Shown here in pieces: positions 44,170 through 53,800 of a DNA stretch of 64,000 bases; the stretch's first letter is position 1; each line of letters begins with the position of its first letter. The stretch is from assembly GCA_036677375.1 (NCBI GenBank), contig JAVBWO010000022.1, positions 1 through 64,000 on the forward strand. The letters run 5' to 3'. The translations under genes were made by a program, and so were the position numbers. The notes under the pieces are model-generated. The model worked only from the letters and a program-made list of their open reading frames with translations, made no database searches and was not told where the DNA came from. The DNA comes from JAVBWO01 sp036677375. Its GTDB lineage: Bacteria; Bacillota; Dehalobacteriia; UBA4068; UBA4997.

Positions 44170-45869
44170 GCTTTACCTATCCCATGCAGGAAATACCTGC
44201 TTTAAATCATATCAACCTGACTGTTTTACCCGGGGAATTTTTACTCCTCTGCGGCAGGTCCGGCTGTGGCAAGACTACCTTGATGCGGCAATTCAAAACG
44301 GCCTTGACACCCCACGGCAAAAGAGAAGGCGAGATTTTTTTTAACGGCATGCCCTTAGAGAGTCTGGAAGGCAGGGCGCAGGCGGACAAGATCGGTTATG
44401 TGATGCAGAATCCTGATAATCAGATCGTTACCGATAAAGTTTGGCACGAACTGTCCTTCGGCCTGGAAAGCCTGGGTTTTGACAGTAAGACCATTCGCCT
44501 GCGCGTAGCGGAAATGGCTAGCTTTTTCGGAATACAGGAATGGTTCCACCGGGATGTGGCAGAGCTCTCCGGCGGTCAGAAACAGCTTTTGAACCTGGCC
44601 TCCGTCATGGCCATGCAGCCGGAGGTGCTCCTTTTGGATGAACCTACCTCGCAGTTAGACCCCATTGCCGCCCTGGATTTTCTGGAAACGGTGAAACGGA
44701 TCAACCGGGAGCTGGGCACCACCGTCGTCATAAGCGAACAGCGCCTGGAAGAAGTAATGCCTATGGCCGACCGGGTAGTAGTCATGGCAGAGGGCACAAT
44801 CCTGGCAGACGGCGCGCCGCGTCAGGTGGGACGGATGCTTTATCAAAGGGGCAATGCCATGTTTGCCGCTATGCCAGCCGCTATGCGGCTAGCTGCCGGG
44901 GTAAATGGTGATAAAAAAGCAACAGAAGAAAAAGAAGAAGAGGAATATCCTCTGACTGTGCGGGAAGGCCGGGCCTGGCTAAACCGCCGTTTTGCAGATC
45001 AGGCGCCGGCCAGGACGGTCTTGGACCTACCGGCGGCGTTGGCATTGCGTGAAAGTGAAAGTGAAAGTGAAAACGAAAGGGAAAACATTCTGCAATTAAA
45101 GGAAGTTTGGTTCCGCTATGAACGGAACCAGCCCGATGTGATCAAGGATCTTTCTTTTACGGTGAAAAAAGGTCAATTTTATACTATCGTAGGCGGTAAC
45201 GGCACCGGCAAGACCACGGCGCTGTCTTTGATCTGTGGATTGTATAAACCTTACCGGGGCAAAGTGTTCTTTGGTAGTAAAGACATCGGCAAGTATACTA
45301 ACGGAGAATTATTCGATCATAATCTGGCGCTTCTGCCTCAGAATCCCCAGGCGCTTTTCGTTAAGAAAACGGTGGAACTGGACCTCTTGGAAATATTAAA
45401 TCAAACAAAGCTTTCCCCGGCGGAAAAAATCGCCCGAGTCCGGCAAATGGCGGCGACAGTGGAAATAGAAGACCTGCTGCAAGCGCACCCCTATGATCTT
45501 TCCGGCGGGGAGCAGCAGCGGGCGGCCTTGGCCAAGGTGCTCTTGCTGGAACCAAAGCTCTTGCTTTTGGATGAGCCCACCAAGGGTTTGGACAGCTATT
45601 TCAAAGAAAAACTGGCGGCCATTTTGAAAAAACTCCTGGTGCAAGATGTTACCATCGTTATGGTCTCTCATGATATCGAGTTCTGCGGCAGATATGCCCA
45701 CCATTGTGCTTTGTTTTTTGATGGCAGCATCGTCTCGGACGGTATGCCCCGGCAGTTTTTTGCCGGCAACAGTTTTTATACCACCGCCGCCAACCGGATC
45801 TCTCGGCACCTGTTTGAAAATGCCGTGACCACGGAGGATGTGATTGCGCTATGTCAACAGAACCTTTAA
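44142..45869 (+). CDS. ECF transporter fused A-A' ATPase
   Basis: 575 residues with two ATPase domains. First (about 5-240): Walker A LCGRSGCGKTT, Q-loop VMQNPDNQIV, signature LSGGQKQLLNLA, Walker B VLLLDEPTSQLD. Second (about 320-560): VGGNGTGKTT, LPQNPQALFV, LSGGEQQRAALA, LLLLDEPTKGLD. The domains are joined by a charged linker with (ES)n repeats near residue 305. EcfA1 and EcfA2 are usually separate; fused forms are found with dedicated cobalt or cobalamin ECF systems. Start ATG 44142 follows GGAGGAGG and lies within the end of the T gene (28-base overlap). Confidence 0.9.
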   Translation: MASLAIKDLSFTYPMQEIPALNHINLTVLPGEFLLLCGRSGCGKTTLMRQFKTALTPHGKREGEIFFNGMPLESLEGRAQADKIGYVMQNPDNQIVTDKVWHELSFGLESLGFDSKTIRLRVAEMASFFGIQEWFHRDVAELSGGQKQLLNLASVMAMQPEVLLLDEPTSQLDPIAALDFLETVKRINRELGTTVVISEQRLEEVMPMADRVVVMAEGTILADGAPRQVGRMLYQRGNAMFAAMPAAMRLAAGVNGDKKATEEKEEEEYPLTVREGRAWLNRRFADQAPARTVLDLPAALALRESESESENERENILQLKEVWFRYERNQPDVIKDLSFTVKKGQFYTIVGGNGTGKTTALSLICGLYKPYRGKVFFGSKDIGKYTNGELFDHNLALLPQNPQALFVKKTVELDLLEILNQTKLSPAEKIARVRQMAATVEIEDLLQAHPYDLSGGEQQRAALAKVLLLEPKLLLLDEPTKGLDSYFKEKLAAILKKLLVQDVTIVMVSHDIEFCGRYAHHCALFFDGSIVSDGMPRQFFAGNSFYTTAANRISRHLFENAVTTEDVIALCQQNL

Positions 45870-46726
45870 AAAATTCTTCCAAGGGGAGTACAGACGGAAG
45901 CATGGACAGAACCTGCTTTAACCAGGCTTCCCTTTGCCCGAACGGGCCGGTGGAGACCGCCGGCGGCGGGCTTTCGGGAAAGTCCGGCGAGGTTGCTCCC
46001 CAAAGGGCGCTTCAAAAAGCCAATGGTTTGAACAAGCGCACCTTGCTCTCGGCTGTCCTAATCTTTTTGGTCATTCCCGCCACCATGTTTTTCGGCATCT
46101 TCGTGATGAATGACAGGAATTATTATTTTATTAGCCTGCTCATTGTGGCTTATACCATGCTGCCCTTTTTTATGGTCTTTGAGCACAGGAAGCCACAGGC
46201 GCGGGAATTGGTGGTCATCGCGGTTTTGGCCGCCATCGCCATTGCCGGGCGGGCCGCCTTCTTTATGGTGCCCCAGTTCAAGCCGGTGATTGCCATTGTG
46301 ATCATCGCCGGCATCTGCTTTGGCGGCGAAGCCGGATTCTTGGTGGGCGTCGTCACCGGGTTCGTTTCCAATTTCTTTTTCGGCCAAGGTCCCTGGACGC
46401 CTTGGCAGATGTTCTGCTTTGGCATCATCGGTTTTTTTGCGGGCGTTCTGTTTCAAAAAGGTCTGCTGCCCAAAAAACGGCTGCCCCTTTGTATCTTTGG
46501 TGGTCTCGCGACTTTATTGATCTATGGCGGCATCATGAATCCATGCTCTCTTTTGATCTATACCGGGACTATTACGGTCACTTCTTTAAAAACCGCCTAT
46601 CTTGGCGGCCTGGCTTTTGATCTGGTGCACAGCATTTCCACGGTTTTCTTTTTGTTTATTCTGTCCCAGCCTATGATTGAGAAGCTGGACCGTCTCAAGA
46701 CCAAATACGGCATGCTGGAGTCCTAA
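45851..46726 (+). CDS. ECF transporter S component, putative corrinoid-specific
   Basis: 291 residues. A hydrophilic N-terminus of about 55 residues precedes six membrane segments. ELVVIAVLAAIAIAGRAAFF, FKPVIAIVIIAGICFGGEAG and FLVGVVTGFVSNFFFGQGPW are typical of ECF S components. It starts within the last codons of the ATPase gene. Riboswitch control and the flanking DUF4430 and barrel proteins make a cobalamin or cobamide (CbrT/CblT-like) specificity the best guess; the sequence does not exclude a precursor such as cobinamide or alpha-ribazole. Confidence 0.82.
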   Translation: MSTEPLKNSSKGSTDGSMDRTCFNQASLCPNGPVETAGGGLSGKSGEVAPQRALQKANGLNKRTLLSAVLIFLVIPATMFFGIFVMNDRNYYFISLLIVAYTMLPFFMVFEHRKPQARELVVIAVLAAIAIAGRAAFFMVPQFKPVIAIVIIAGICFGGEAGFLVGVVTGFVSNFFFGQGPWTPWQMFCFGIIGFFAGVLFQKGLLPKKRLPLCIFGGLATLLIYGGIMNPCSLLIYTGTITVTSLKTAYLGGLAFDLVHSISTVFFLFILSQPMIEKLDRLKTKYGMLES

Positions 46727-46751
46727 AAACGCCATAAGGAGGTTTTCTCTT

Positions 46752-48257
46752 ATGTTTATGAAAAAAATCAAAAAATTAATTTTGCCAATTTTTCTTTGCT
46801 GGTTCCTTTTTAGCCTGTCACTGCCCGCCTATGCCAATGACCAGAATGCTGCTTTAGAAAAAACGGCTCAATATCTTTTAGATACCGTAAAAACACCAGG
46901 CATCAGCGCGGTGGGCGGCGAATGGACCGTCCTGGCCTTGGCGCGTTCCGGCTATCCGGTGCCCCAAAGCTATTATGACGGCTATTACAGCCGGGTGGAA
47001 GAAAGCCTGACCCAGGCGGAAGGCAAACTGAGCAGCACCAAATATACGGAATATTCCCGGCTGATCCTGGCCTTAAGCGCCCTGGGCAAGGATGTGACCA
47101 ATGTGGCGGGCTATAACCTCTTGACACAGCTGGCCGACTTTAATATGGTGAAAAAACAGGGCATCACTGGGCCGGTCTTTGCTTTGCTGGCCTTGGATTG
47201 CCAAAATTATGACATCCCCCAGGTACCGGGCGTAGCGGTGCAAACCACCAGGCAAGGCTTGATCGATTATATTCTGGGGAGAGAGATTACAGAAAACGCT
47301 GTTGTGGGAGGCTTTTCCTTAGACGGTGAAAGCCCCGACCCTGACGTCACCGGCATGGTGTTGCAAGCCTTGGCTCCCTATCGGGACCAGGTAAAGGTAA
47401 AAGCCGCCGTAGCCCGGGCTTTACAGGTGCTTGACACAAAAGACGCCGACAGCGGTACGGATCAAAGCAGCACCTCGCAAAATGCTGAAAGCCTGGTTCA
47501 GGTCATCTTGGCAGATACTGCCTTAGGGCTGGATCCCGGTACGGCTAAGTTAGACGCTTTGCTGCAATATGTTGTCAAAGACGGCAGTTTTCAGCATATC
47601 TTGGGAGCGGGAAGCGATCTCATGGCGACAGAGCAAGGTTTATTTGCTTTGGTTGCCTATGCGCGGCAAAGCCAGGGGAAGACCGCCATTTACGATATGA
47701 CGGACTTGAAGCCTCTTTTTTCAGATGTGGTAAACCATTGGGCCAGGAGTGAAATCGAAACCATGGCCCAGACCGGATATATCAAGGGAACGTCTGCCGG
47801 AATTTTTGAGCCGGAACGCACTATGACCCGGGCGGAATTTGTTGCCATCCTAGTACGTATCCTAGGTCTGACGGAAGTTCCCGCCAGTGGTTTCAGCGAT
47901 GTCGGTGCCGGGAAATGGTACGACGGCGCCATCGGCGCTTATGCCGCCTATGCTTCTCTTAAAACAACAGGAACTGCGTTCCGTCCGGAGACGGCCGTGA
48001 CCCGTGAAGAAGCTGCTTCCTTCCTCGTCCAAGGGGCAAAGGCCGGCAAGCTTTCGGATGAAGCGGCAAACACCGCGCTTTCCGCTTTTACGGATGCTGC
48101 TGATTGTACCGCCGCCTACAGGAGCGATATGGCTGTTTGCGTGGAGCGGGGATTCATTACCGGCAGCAACAGCAAGCTTTTGCCCAAAGATACCATGACC
48201 CGGGCGGAAGCCGCTACGGTATTGGGCAGGCTGATACGGGATTTGGAAAATAAGTAA
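46752..48257 (+). CDS. SLH-anchored alpha/alpha-barrel protein, transcobalamin-alpha-domain-like
   Basis: 501 residues from ATG 46752 (AAGGAGG upstream). Signal peptide (1-32, cut near AYAN), then an alpha/alpha barrel (about 33-315) with short repeats such as VVGGFSLDGESPDPDVTGMV and DGSFQHILGAGSDLMATEQG. The same pattern occurs in the barrel of the 1265-residue protein at 37041. Three SLH repeats (about 320-500; FSDVVNHWARSEIETMAQTG, TMTRAEFVAILVRILG) anchor it to the cell wall. It lacks its own DUF4430 domain, so it might pair with the DUF4430 lipoprotein of the same operon to form a two-part transcobalamin-like binder. That pairing is inference. Confidence 0.85.
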   Translation: MFMKKIKKLILPIFLCWFLFSLSLPAYANDQNAALEKTAQYLLDTVKTPGISAVGGEWTVLALARSGYPVPQSYYDGYYSRVEESLTQAEGKLSSTKYTEYSRLILALSALGKDVTNVAGYNLLTQLADFNMVKKQGITGPVFALLALDCQNYDIPQVPGVAVQTTRQGLIDYILGREITENAVVGGFSLDGESPDPDVTGMVLQALAPYRDQVKVKAAVARALQVLDTKDADSGTDQSSTSQNAESLVQVILADTALGLDPGTAKLDALLQYVVKDGSFQHILGAGSDLMATEQGLFALVAYARQSQGKTAIYDMTDLKPLFSDVVNHWARSEIETMAQTGYIKGTSAGIFEPERTMTRAEFVAILVRILGLTEVPASGFSDVGAGKWYDGAIGAYAAYASLKTTGTAFRPETAVTREEAASFLVQGAKAGKLSDEAANTALSAFTDAADCTAAYRSDMAVCVERGFITGSNSKLLPKDTMTRAEAATVLGRLIRDLENK

Positions 48258-48409
48258 ACAAACTTTGCAAATACAATTTGAAGGACAAGAATATTACTTG
48301 TTAATAGAAAATTTTTTTATTTTACAGCCCAGCATCAGAATCATAACCACTCAGTGCATTTCCTGTTTTGCACACTCTGCATGTTCAACAGACTAAAGTC
48401 ATAATTAAA

Positions 48410-48452
48410 CCGGGCGGCAAGCATTAAAATGCTTGCCGCCCGGTTCCTTTTT
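48410..48452. terminator. Bidirectional terminator closing the ECF operon
   Basis: A perfect 16-base GC-rich stem (CCGGGCGGCAAGCATT and complement) with a tiny loop; T5 on the plus side. It also ends the minus-strand operon from the right. Confidence 0.85.
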
Positions 48453-48453
48453 G

Positions 48454-49530
48454 TTATGATTGCTCCAAAAGGGTTGCCAGAATATTTTGAGCAAAAGCTT
48501 CGGCCTTTTTTTTGATATTCGTTACCAGCCGGATGCTGCCCGGATCATTGGCGGTCTCCAGCAAAACGAAACGGGGCGGGAGCCGGAAGGTCTTGTTCAT
48601 ATTGAGACTGCTTACCAGCTGCTGAGCCACGATATCGCCGCCGCTGTAACCAGACACCACCACGGCAAAAAGAGCCTTGTCATAAAACTTGATCTTGTGG
48701 AAAAGGGCGGTTAGCCGATTGATGAAAGCCGTCAGATTGGCCCCCAAAGCATCATTATAATTGGGGCAGAGAAGAACCAGCGCGTCGCAATGGGTAATAG
48801 CGGGATAAATGTCCGCTACCATGACGCCGCCGTAAAAGCAATTGCTGTTTTCGCCGTAGTGGCGGCATACCGTATAAGAACAACCACGGCAATCTATCAT
48901 TTCGCCGTTTTGGATACCGATCTCACGGATTTCGCAGGTGCCTAAGTGTTCTTTTACCATATCCCATAGGGCAATAGTATTGGAATATTGACGGTTACCC
49001 GCATGGATCACCAGAATCTGCGGCTTTTTTTTCCTGATGGGATGAAAAACCATGAGCCTTTCCACCAAAAGCCTGGCGGAGCGCCTATAAGCTTCCATAT
49101 TGTCTGCCGCCATATTGGCGGCGATGATATTGAAGTTGTTTAGGGAAGCCGTCCCTTCTACCAGAGGCTTGCCTGGAAAAGCACAGCCCGCGAGATTGGC
49201 GCTGAACAAAACTTCCCTGGCGATGGATTTGGTGAACAGCTCACTGTTGCCGTCCACAATGAGGCTGCCGGTACTGCCTTCAAAACATTGGCGGTTCAAG
49301 CGTATTTTTTTTAGGAAAGCATACAATTCCAGATTGATGCCGGATTCTCCCAAAGAAATGGCAAACAGAAGCTTTTTCCCCGGCAGCGGACGGAAATCCT
49401 CCGCTAAAGTTAAAAGCTCATAGGAATATCCGGCCAAGGCATAATCAAGCACTTGACCGAGACGCATGGTCTTACTGGAGTCTTGGCAGCGAGCCTGAAC
49501 CACGATGAGGTCATGTTCATCTGTCGCCAT
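48454..49530 (-). CDS. Flavodoxin-fold NAD(P)H-dependent reductase-like protein
   Basis: 358 residues. The C-terminal half (about 175-355) is a flavodoxin/FMN-reductase fold: ILVIHAGNRQYSNTIALWDMV for the FMN phosphate loop, a cysteine cluster DCRGCSYTVCRHYGENSNC, and ADIYPAITHCDALVLLCPNY. The N-terminal 170 residues are a separate region with LLFAISLGESGINLELYAFL, which looks like a shorter, possibly NAD-binding-less copy of the fold. Start ATG 49530, eight bases after GGGAG. It is last in a three-gene operon with the dehydrogenase-like protein and the 1617-residue fusion. Substrate unknown. Confidence 0.75.
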   Translation of the reverse strand: MATDEHDLIVVQARCQDSSKTMRLGQVLDYALAGYSYELLTLAEDFRPLPGKKLLFAISLGESGINLELYAFLKKIRLNRQCFEGSTGSLIVDGNSELFTKSIAREVLFSANLAGCAFPGKPLVEGTASLNNFNIIAANMAADNMEAYRRSARLLVERLMVFHPIRKKKPQILVIHAGNRQYSNTIALWDMVKEHLGTCEIREIGIQNGEMIDCRGCSYTVCRHYGENSNCFYGGVMVADIYPAITHCDALVLLCPNYNDALGANLTAFINRLTALFHKIKFYDKALFAVVVSGYSGGDIVAQQLVSSLNMNKTFRLPPRFVLLETANDPGSIRLVTNIKKKAEAFAQNILATLLEQS

Positions 49531-49630
49531 CGTCATTGCTCCCTTCATAGGGTCTCAGGGAAATAAATCTTTTGCTGGTTTCTTGCTTTTACCATCCTCG
49601 ACTTATGTCGATGGGATCGGTTTCAGCTTT

Positions 49631-50878
49631 CTAAAGGATCTTCGCCAGATCGTCATAGGAGCGAACAAGCCTTTGGTACAGCGCTTCCGGCAACGGTAAA
49701 GCCTCCATTTCCAAACCCGGGGGAGAAGTACGGTTTTTGGCTCCCATGTAGACGCCGCCTAAGAAGTTAGAGCTGTAATGCCATTTTCCCTCCAAGGTCA
49801 ACAGGAGAGAAATCGCGGCGGAGGAGAGGGCTGGCGCAATATAGGGTTTGAATCCCAGTTCTCTGGTACGCAGGTTGGCCTCTACCGCCAGCTGTGTCAG
49901 TTCCAAAGACAGAATGTCATCATAATGCTCGATACTGTCCGCGATGACCAGACCTTGGCCGTGGGGGCCATAAGCCCTGCCTTCCGTCAGAAAGCGTTGG
50001 TATTTTTCCTCTTTTTTGGCATAATAAGCAGCCCGGCTGTTCATGACGCCCAGGCCGTAGCCTTGTATCTGCTCGGGACGCAGACCTAAAAAATCAAACT
50101 TCCCCTGAGCATTTTGATTGCTTTTCAGAAAAGCGGTCTTGCAAAGAGGGTCTACGGGGTCCGAGACCACGGCGAAAAGGCCTCGGAAATTTTCTGCTCT
50201 GGCTTGACGGGCATATTCTGTGATAATCGTCGCATTGCCCGCAAACTGCGCCATGCGGACGTCTGTGGCGTCGCCGCCTACCGGGGGCACGCCTTTGGAA
50301 GCGCAGAAGATAAAAACATCGCCGTCAAAAAGCTGCTCTTTTCCGATGATCTCCACTGCCGGCAGCGCGTCATAATCCCAGGGATAAGCCACCTGGTTCA
50401 TTTCGCATTCGAAACGGCGCGCCGTATTTTCCTTGCTGTCGCAGATGCCGATGCTTTTAACAGTACCGCCGCCTAAAAGCTTCAGACCGATTAAGAGGGT
50501 GCTGCCCACATCTCCCAAGGCTAAGAGGTTGACCCGTTTAGGAACAGAAAAGCTTTGGAAATAAAGCTGCCTGGTAAAATCAGGATAAGCAGTATTAATG
50601 CCTTTGACCTTGCCGTCTAAAATGAGCTTTAAAAGCCTTTCGTCCACCGTCTGCGCGGTCAGTTGCCGCCGGTTCAGCCAATGCAGGCCTTCCGTTTCCT
50701 CATACAATAGCTCCGGCATGGTGACGGCAAAGGAGGCTTTGGCCGTGAGCGGATCGCGTTTCAATAAGAAATAAAGCTCTTCCGCCCGGTTCAACGCTGT
50801 TTCCGCTGAAACGGCGGGAAAAGGGTAATCCCCTGCCAGGCTACAGAGGAAATGTCCAAGATGATGATAGTAATACAT
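49631..50878 (-). CDS. Lactate/malate-dehydrogenase-like Rossmann protein
   Basis: 415 residues. A 110-residue N-terminal extension precedes a Rossmann domain with VNLLALGDVGSTLLIGLKLLGG-type dinucleotide loop, then FIFCASKGVPPVG and TIITEYARQ, where LDH/MDH enzymes place their GxPR and catalytic loops. The C-terminal half (GYGLGVMNSRAAYYAKK, AYGPHGQGLVIADS) also follows the LDH/MDH plan, but the catalytic Arg-Asp-His set cannot be assigned with confidence. Distance to the fusion gene upstream is 19 bases. I do not recognise a specific function. Confidence 0.65.
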   Translation of the reverse strand: MYYYHHLGHFLCSLAGDYPFPAVSAETALNRAEELYFLLKRDPLTAKASFAVTMPELLYEETEGLHWLNRRQLTAQTVDERLLKLILDGKVKGINTAYPDFTRQLYFQSFSVPKRVNLLALGDVGSTLLIGLKLLGGGTVKSIGICDSKENTARRFECEMNQVAYPWDYDALPAVEIIGKEQLFDGDVFIFCASKGVPPVGGDATDVRMAQFAGNATIITEYARQARAENFRGLFAVVSDPVDPLCKTAFLKSNQNAQGKFDFLGLRPEQIQGYGLGVMNSRAAYYAKKEEKYQRFLTEGRAYGPHGQGLVIADSIEHYDDILSLELTQLAVEANLRTRELGFKPYIAPALSSAAISLLLTLEGKWHYSSNFLGGVYMGAKNRTSPPGLEMEALPLPEALYQRLVRSYDDLAKIL

Positions 50879-50897
50879 GATATCAGCCCCTATCGGA

Positions 50898-53800
50898 TTA
50901 TTCGATGAGATTTTTCAGCCGGATCAGCCGCTCAATATCATTGATCACATAGGTAGAAGCCGGCAGGTTGAAATCATAGGCCATAGCGCTCCCCATGTCG
51001 GGACAGCGGGGAGCCACCACTACCTGGCTTAAACGGTTCAAAGTGAGATTCCTGCCAAAAGCGGACTGGTATTCCTGTTCCAGGACTTCCAAAATGTCTC
51101 TGGTATTTTCCAGACAGGTCATGGAGAGGTGGTAGATCGCTTTGGCCGTGGTATCCCTGATGAAAGTGGGGTATACATAGGGCAAGATCAGGTTGACGGA
51201 AAAGAGAAAATTCTCATTTTGAGTGTCTTCCCGTTTTACCATATCGCCCCCGATAAAAGGATAAAGGGTGGATTCCACGAACCAGCTGCGCATATTGGGA
51301 ATATAATAAACACTGTCCGCCTGGCGTTTCTGAATGGACATGAGATCCTTACCTTTGCCGGACATGATGCCTACCACGATCTTTTTGATTTTGACCTCAG
51401 ATTCTTTAAACAGCGGGTCCAGCTCCCGCAGACGGTAGCCCTTATGCAGAAAATCGTCAATGAGCAGGATGGGACGGCGGAAAGACTTAATGGTCTTTAA
51501 TTGATTGATCAAAGGAGAATAGCCGGGGAAGGCGGTGATAGTAAAATGTTTGATCTCCGGATCAAACATTTTTTCCGTGTGCAGAGCCTTTGTGACTGTA
51601 TTGGGAACCACAATACCTCGGAGAATCTTGCCGAAAGGCACGCACATAAATTTTCCCAGTTGCCGCTCCTGAGTCGGATTTTCCGGCACATGGTTGATGC
51701 TGGTGATCTTTTTCAAAAGCCCGTTATGCATGACGCCTGCGTCAAAAGAAAGCACCAGATTGCCCGGATAAAGCTGTACCAATGCCTGCTGTAGCCTTTT
51801 ATGAGTTTCGTTCATCACCTCAAGCACCCGTTGGTTGGTTTGGAAGGGCGCTTTGATAATGGTCTCCATGTTTTGTACCAAGGCAATGGGGCATTTCATG
51901 TCTACTGCGTAGATAGGGTGCTCCTGCCTGCTGCCCAGGATGGGGTGAAAGCCTTGGCGTTTCAATGTGGCCAGGAGTTTGGCGTCCGGTAAATGGGACT
52001 TGGCATGATAAAGAGCATAAGTGAAATCCCGCTGTACGGCATGAGCCAGGGCTTCTGTCAGAACCAACTGATCAATGTTGGGAATGCTGCTGCCGGTATG
52101 GGTGTAAATGCCTGTGAGAAGCAAGATCTTGCCGCTGGTATTGTGCCGGATATGATCGGCGATGGCGGCACTTTGGAATTCTCCATAAAGCTCCGAGGTG
52201 CTGACAGGATGCAAAACAGCCAAGCCAATGGGCTGCCCTTGCTTCGTATGATCCCTAAGCAGTACCAATTTGGGGTTGTGTTTTTTGCAATATTCCTGGA
52301 ATTCAGCCATGACGCCGCTTTTGCAGCCCTTGGCATGGACAATGACTTCGGCTACGTCGGCGGTGACTTCTTGCAGGACTTCACTTGCCAGGGCTTTTGC
52401 CTGCAAAATGGGTTTGTATTGCGGTTCCCGCAAATACAGTCGATTGTCATAAATAAAATTCTGCACCGCAGGGTCGACAAAGCTTGAGATATCCCGGTTC
52501 TCATCCACATTATCCCTGATACGGGTAGAGCTGATGTCTTCCAAGTGTATCGGCAAAGCCAATTCTACGATTTTGCCGAAGACCCGTGTGGCAATGGCAT
52601 CGGCGGTGGTGATCTCCGTGTTGTCTTTGCTGCTGTGCCGTTGAAAGATAATATGATTGAAATGGTGGATGGAGTCCGGCGCGGGCGGGTTTTTGTAGGA
52701 AGAAGCGTTGACGATGACGTCGGTTCCTACCACAATATAGATCTCTTTCTGTGGGAAAAGACGTTTCAGCTCCCGCAAATCCAGGGGATTGGCGAGATTG
52801 ACCGGAATATCGTCCGGGAAAAGGTAAACGCCGAACTCATTGGCCACCGACATATTGAGGATCTGCCGGCGGATCATGCGAGGCTGGGTTTTTTTGGACC
52901 AGGAAAATTCATCCAAGGCCAGATAAACTTCAAAGCCCTGGTTGCAGATCTCTTTGACAATGCCTTTGTGGCTTAAGGTGAAGGGGTCGAAAGTACCGGG
53001 GAAAAAGGCAATCTTCTTCCCCTCTTCAATGCTGAAGTCTTTATAGTAGAAAGTGTAGTCCGCCATAAAGCGGTAGATATGGTTCAAGGAAGCCGCATTG
53101 TTGAAAAAGTCCAGTTCATCTTCTTGCTTTTCATAAAGAAGAGTTAAAAGCTTTTTGTGAATGAGTTGGAAAATATCATTTTTCTCCTGGTAAGAGAGGG
53201 CGTCGGAACCGAAGATATATTTGCCCAGGACGAAGAAGGCTTCCTGGCTTACAGGCTGATGATAATTGGCGAAGCCAGCTAAAATCATTCCCAGGATACG
53301 TTGTCTGCGGGCTTGATATTTTTCGGTTTCCTCCGGGAAGCGCGTTTTGTATTGATGGTATTGCTGGATGATGATGCCTAAGGTGTCCAAGGTGACGGAA
53401 GCCGTTTTACTGTTTCCTTCATCTAAAAGACGCTGTAGATTTTCGATGAGCTCGTCTAATTCTTTTGGGTGGAGATACAGGGCAAATTCGCCCAGGTAAG
53501 GCGGGATATATTTGGAAAATTCATATTGGCCGATCTCCAGGCTGCGTACCAGCTCGATGGCGATCTCGTTACGTTGGTCCAAAGTGAGCAGGGGAGCGAT
53601 AGAGATAATGGCCACGCCGGAACGGTGGCGCAACACCACCCGCTCGCTGACTTTTATGATGTTGGCCAGGTGGGTTGCCACATGAAGGGCGTTGTTTTGC
53701 GGATTGCGCTGCAACTGCTTCAGCAGGATCTCGATATTGACTTCTTTGACGATCCATGGTGTGGCGATTTTCAAATTTTCCAGGAAGATCTCCGCAGTTG

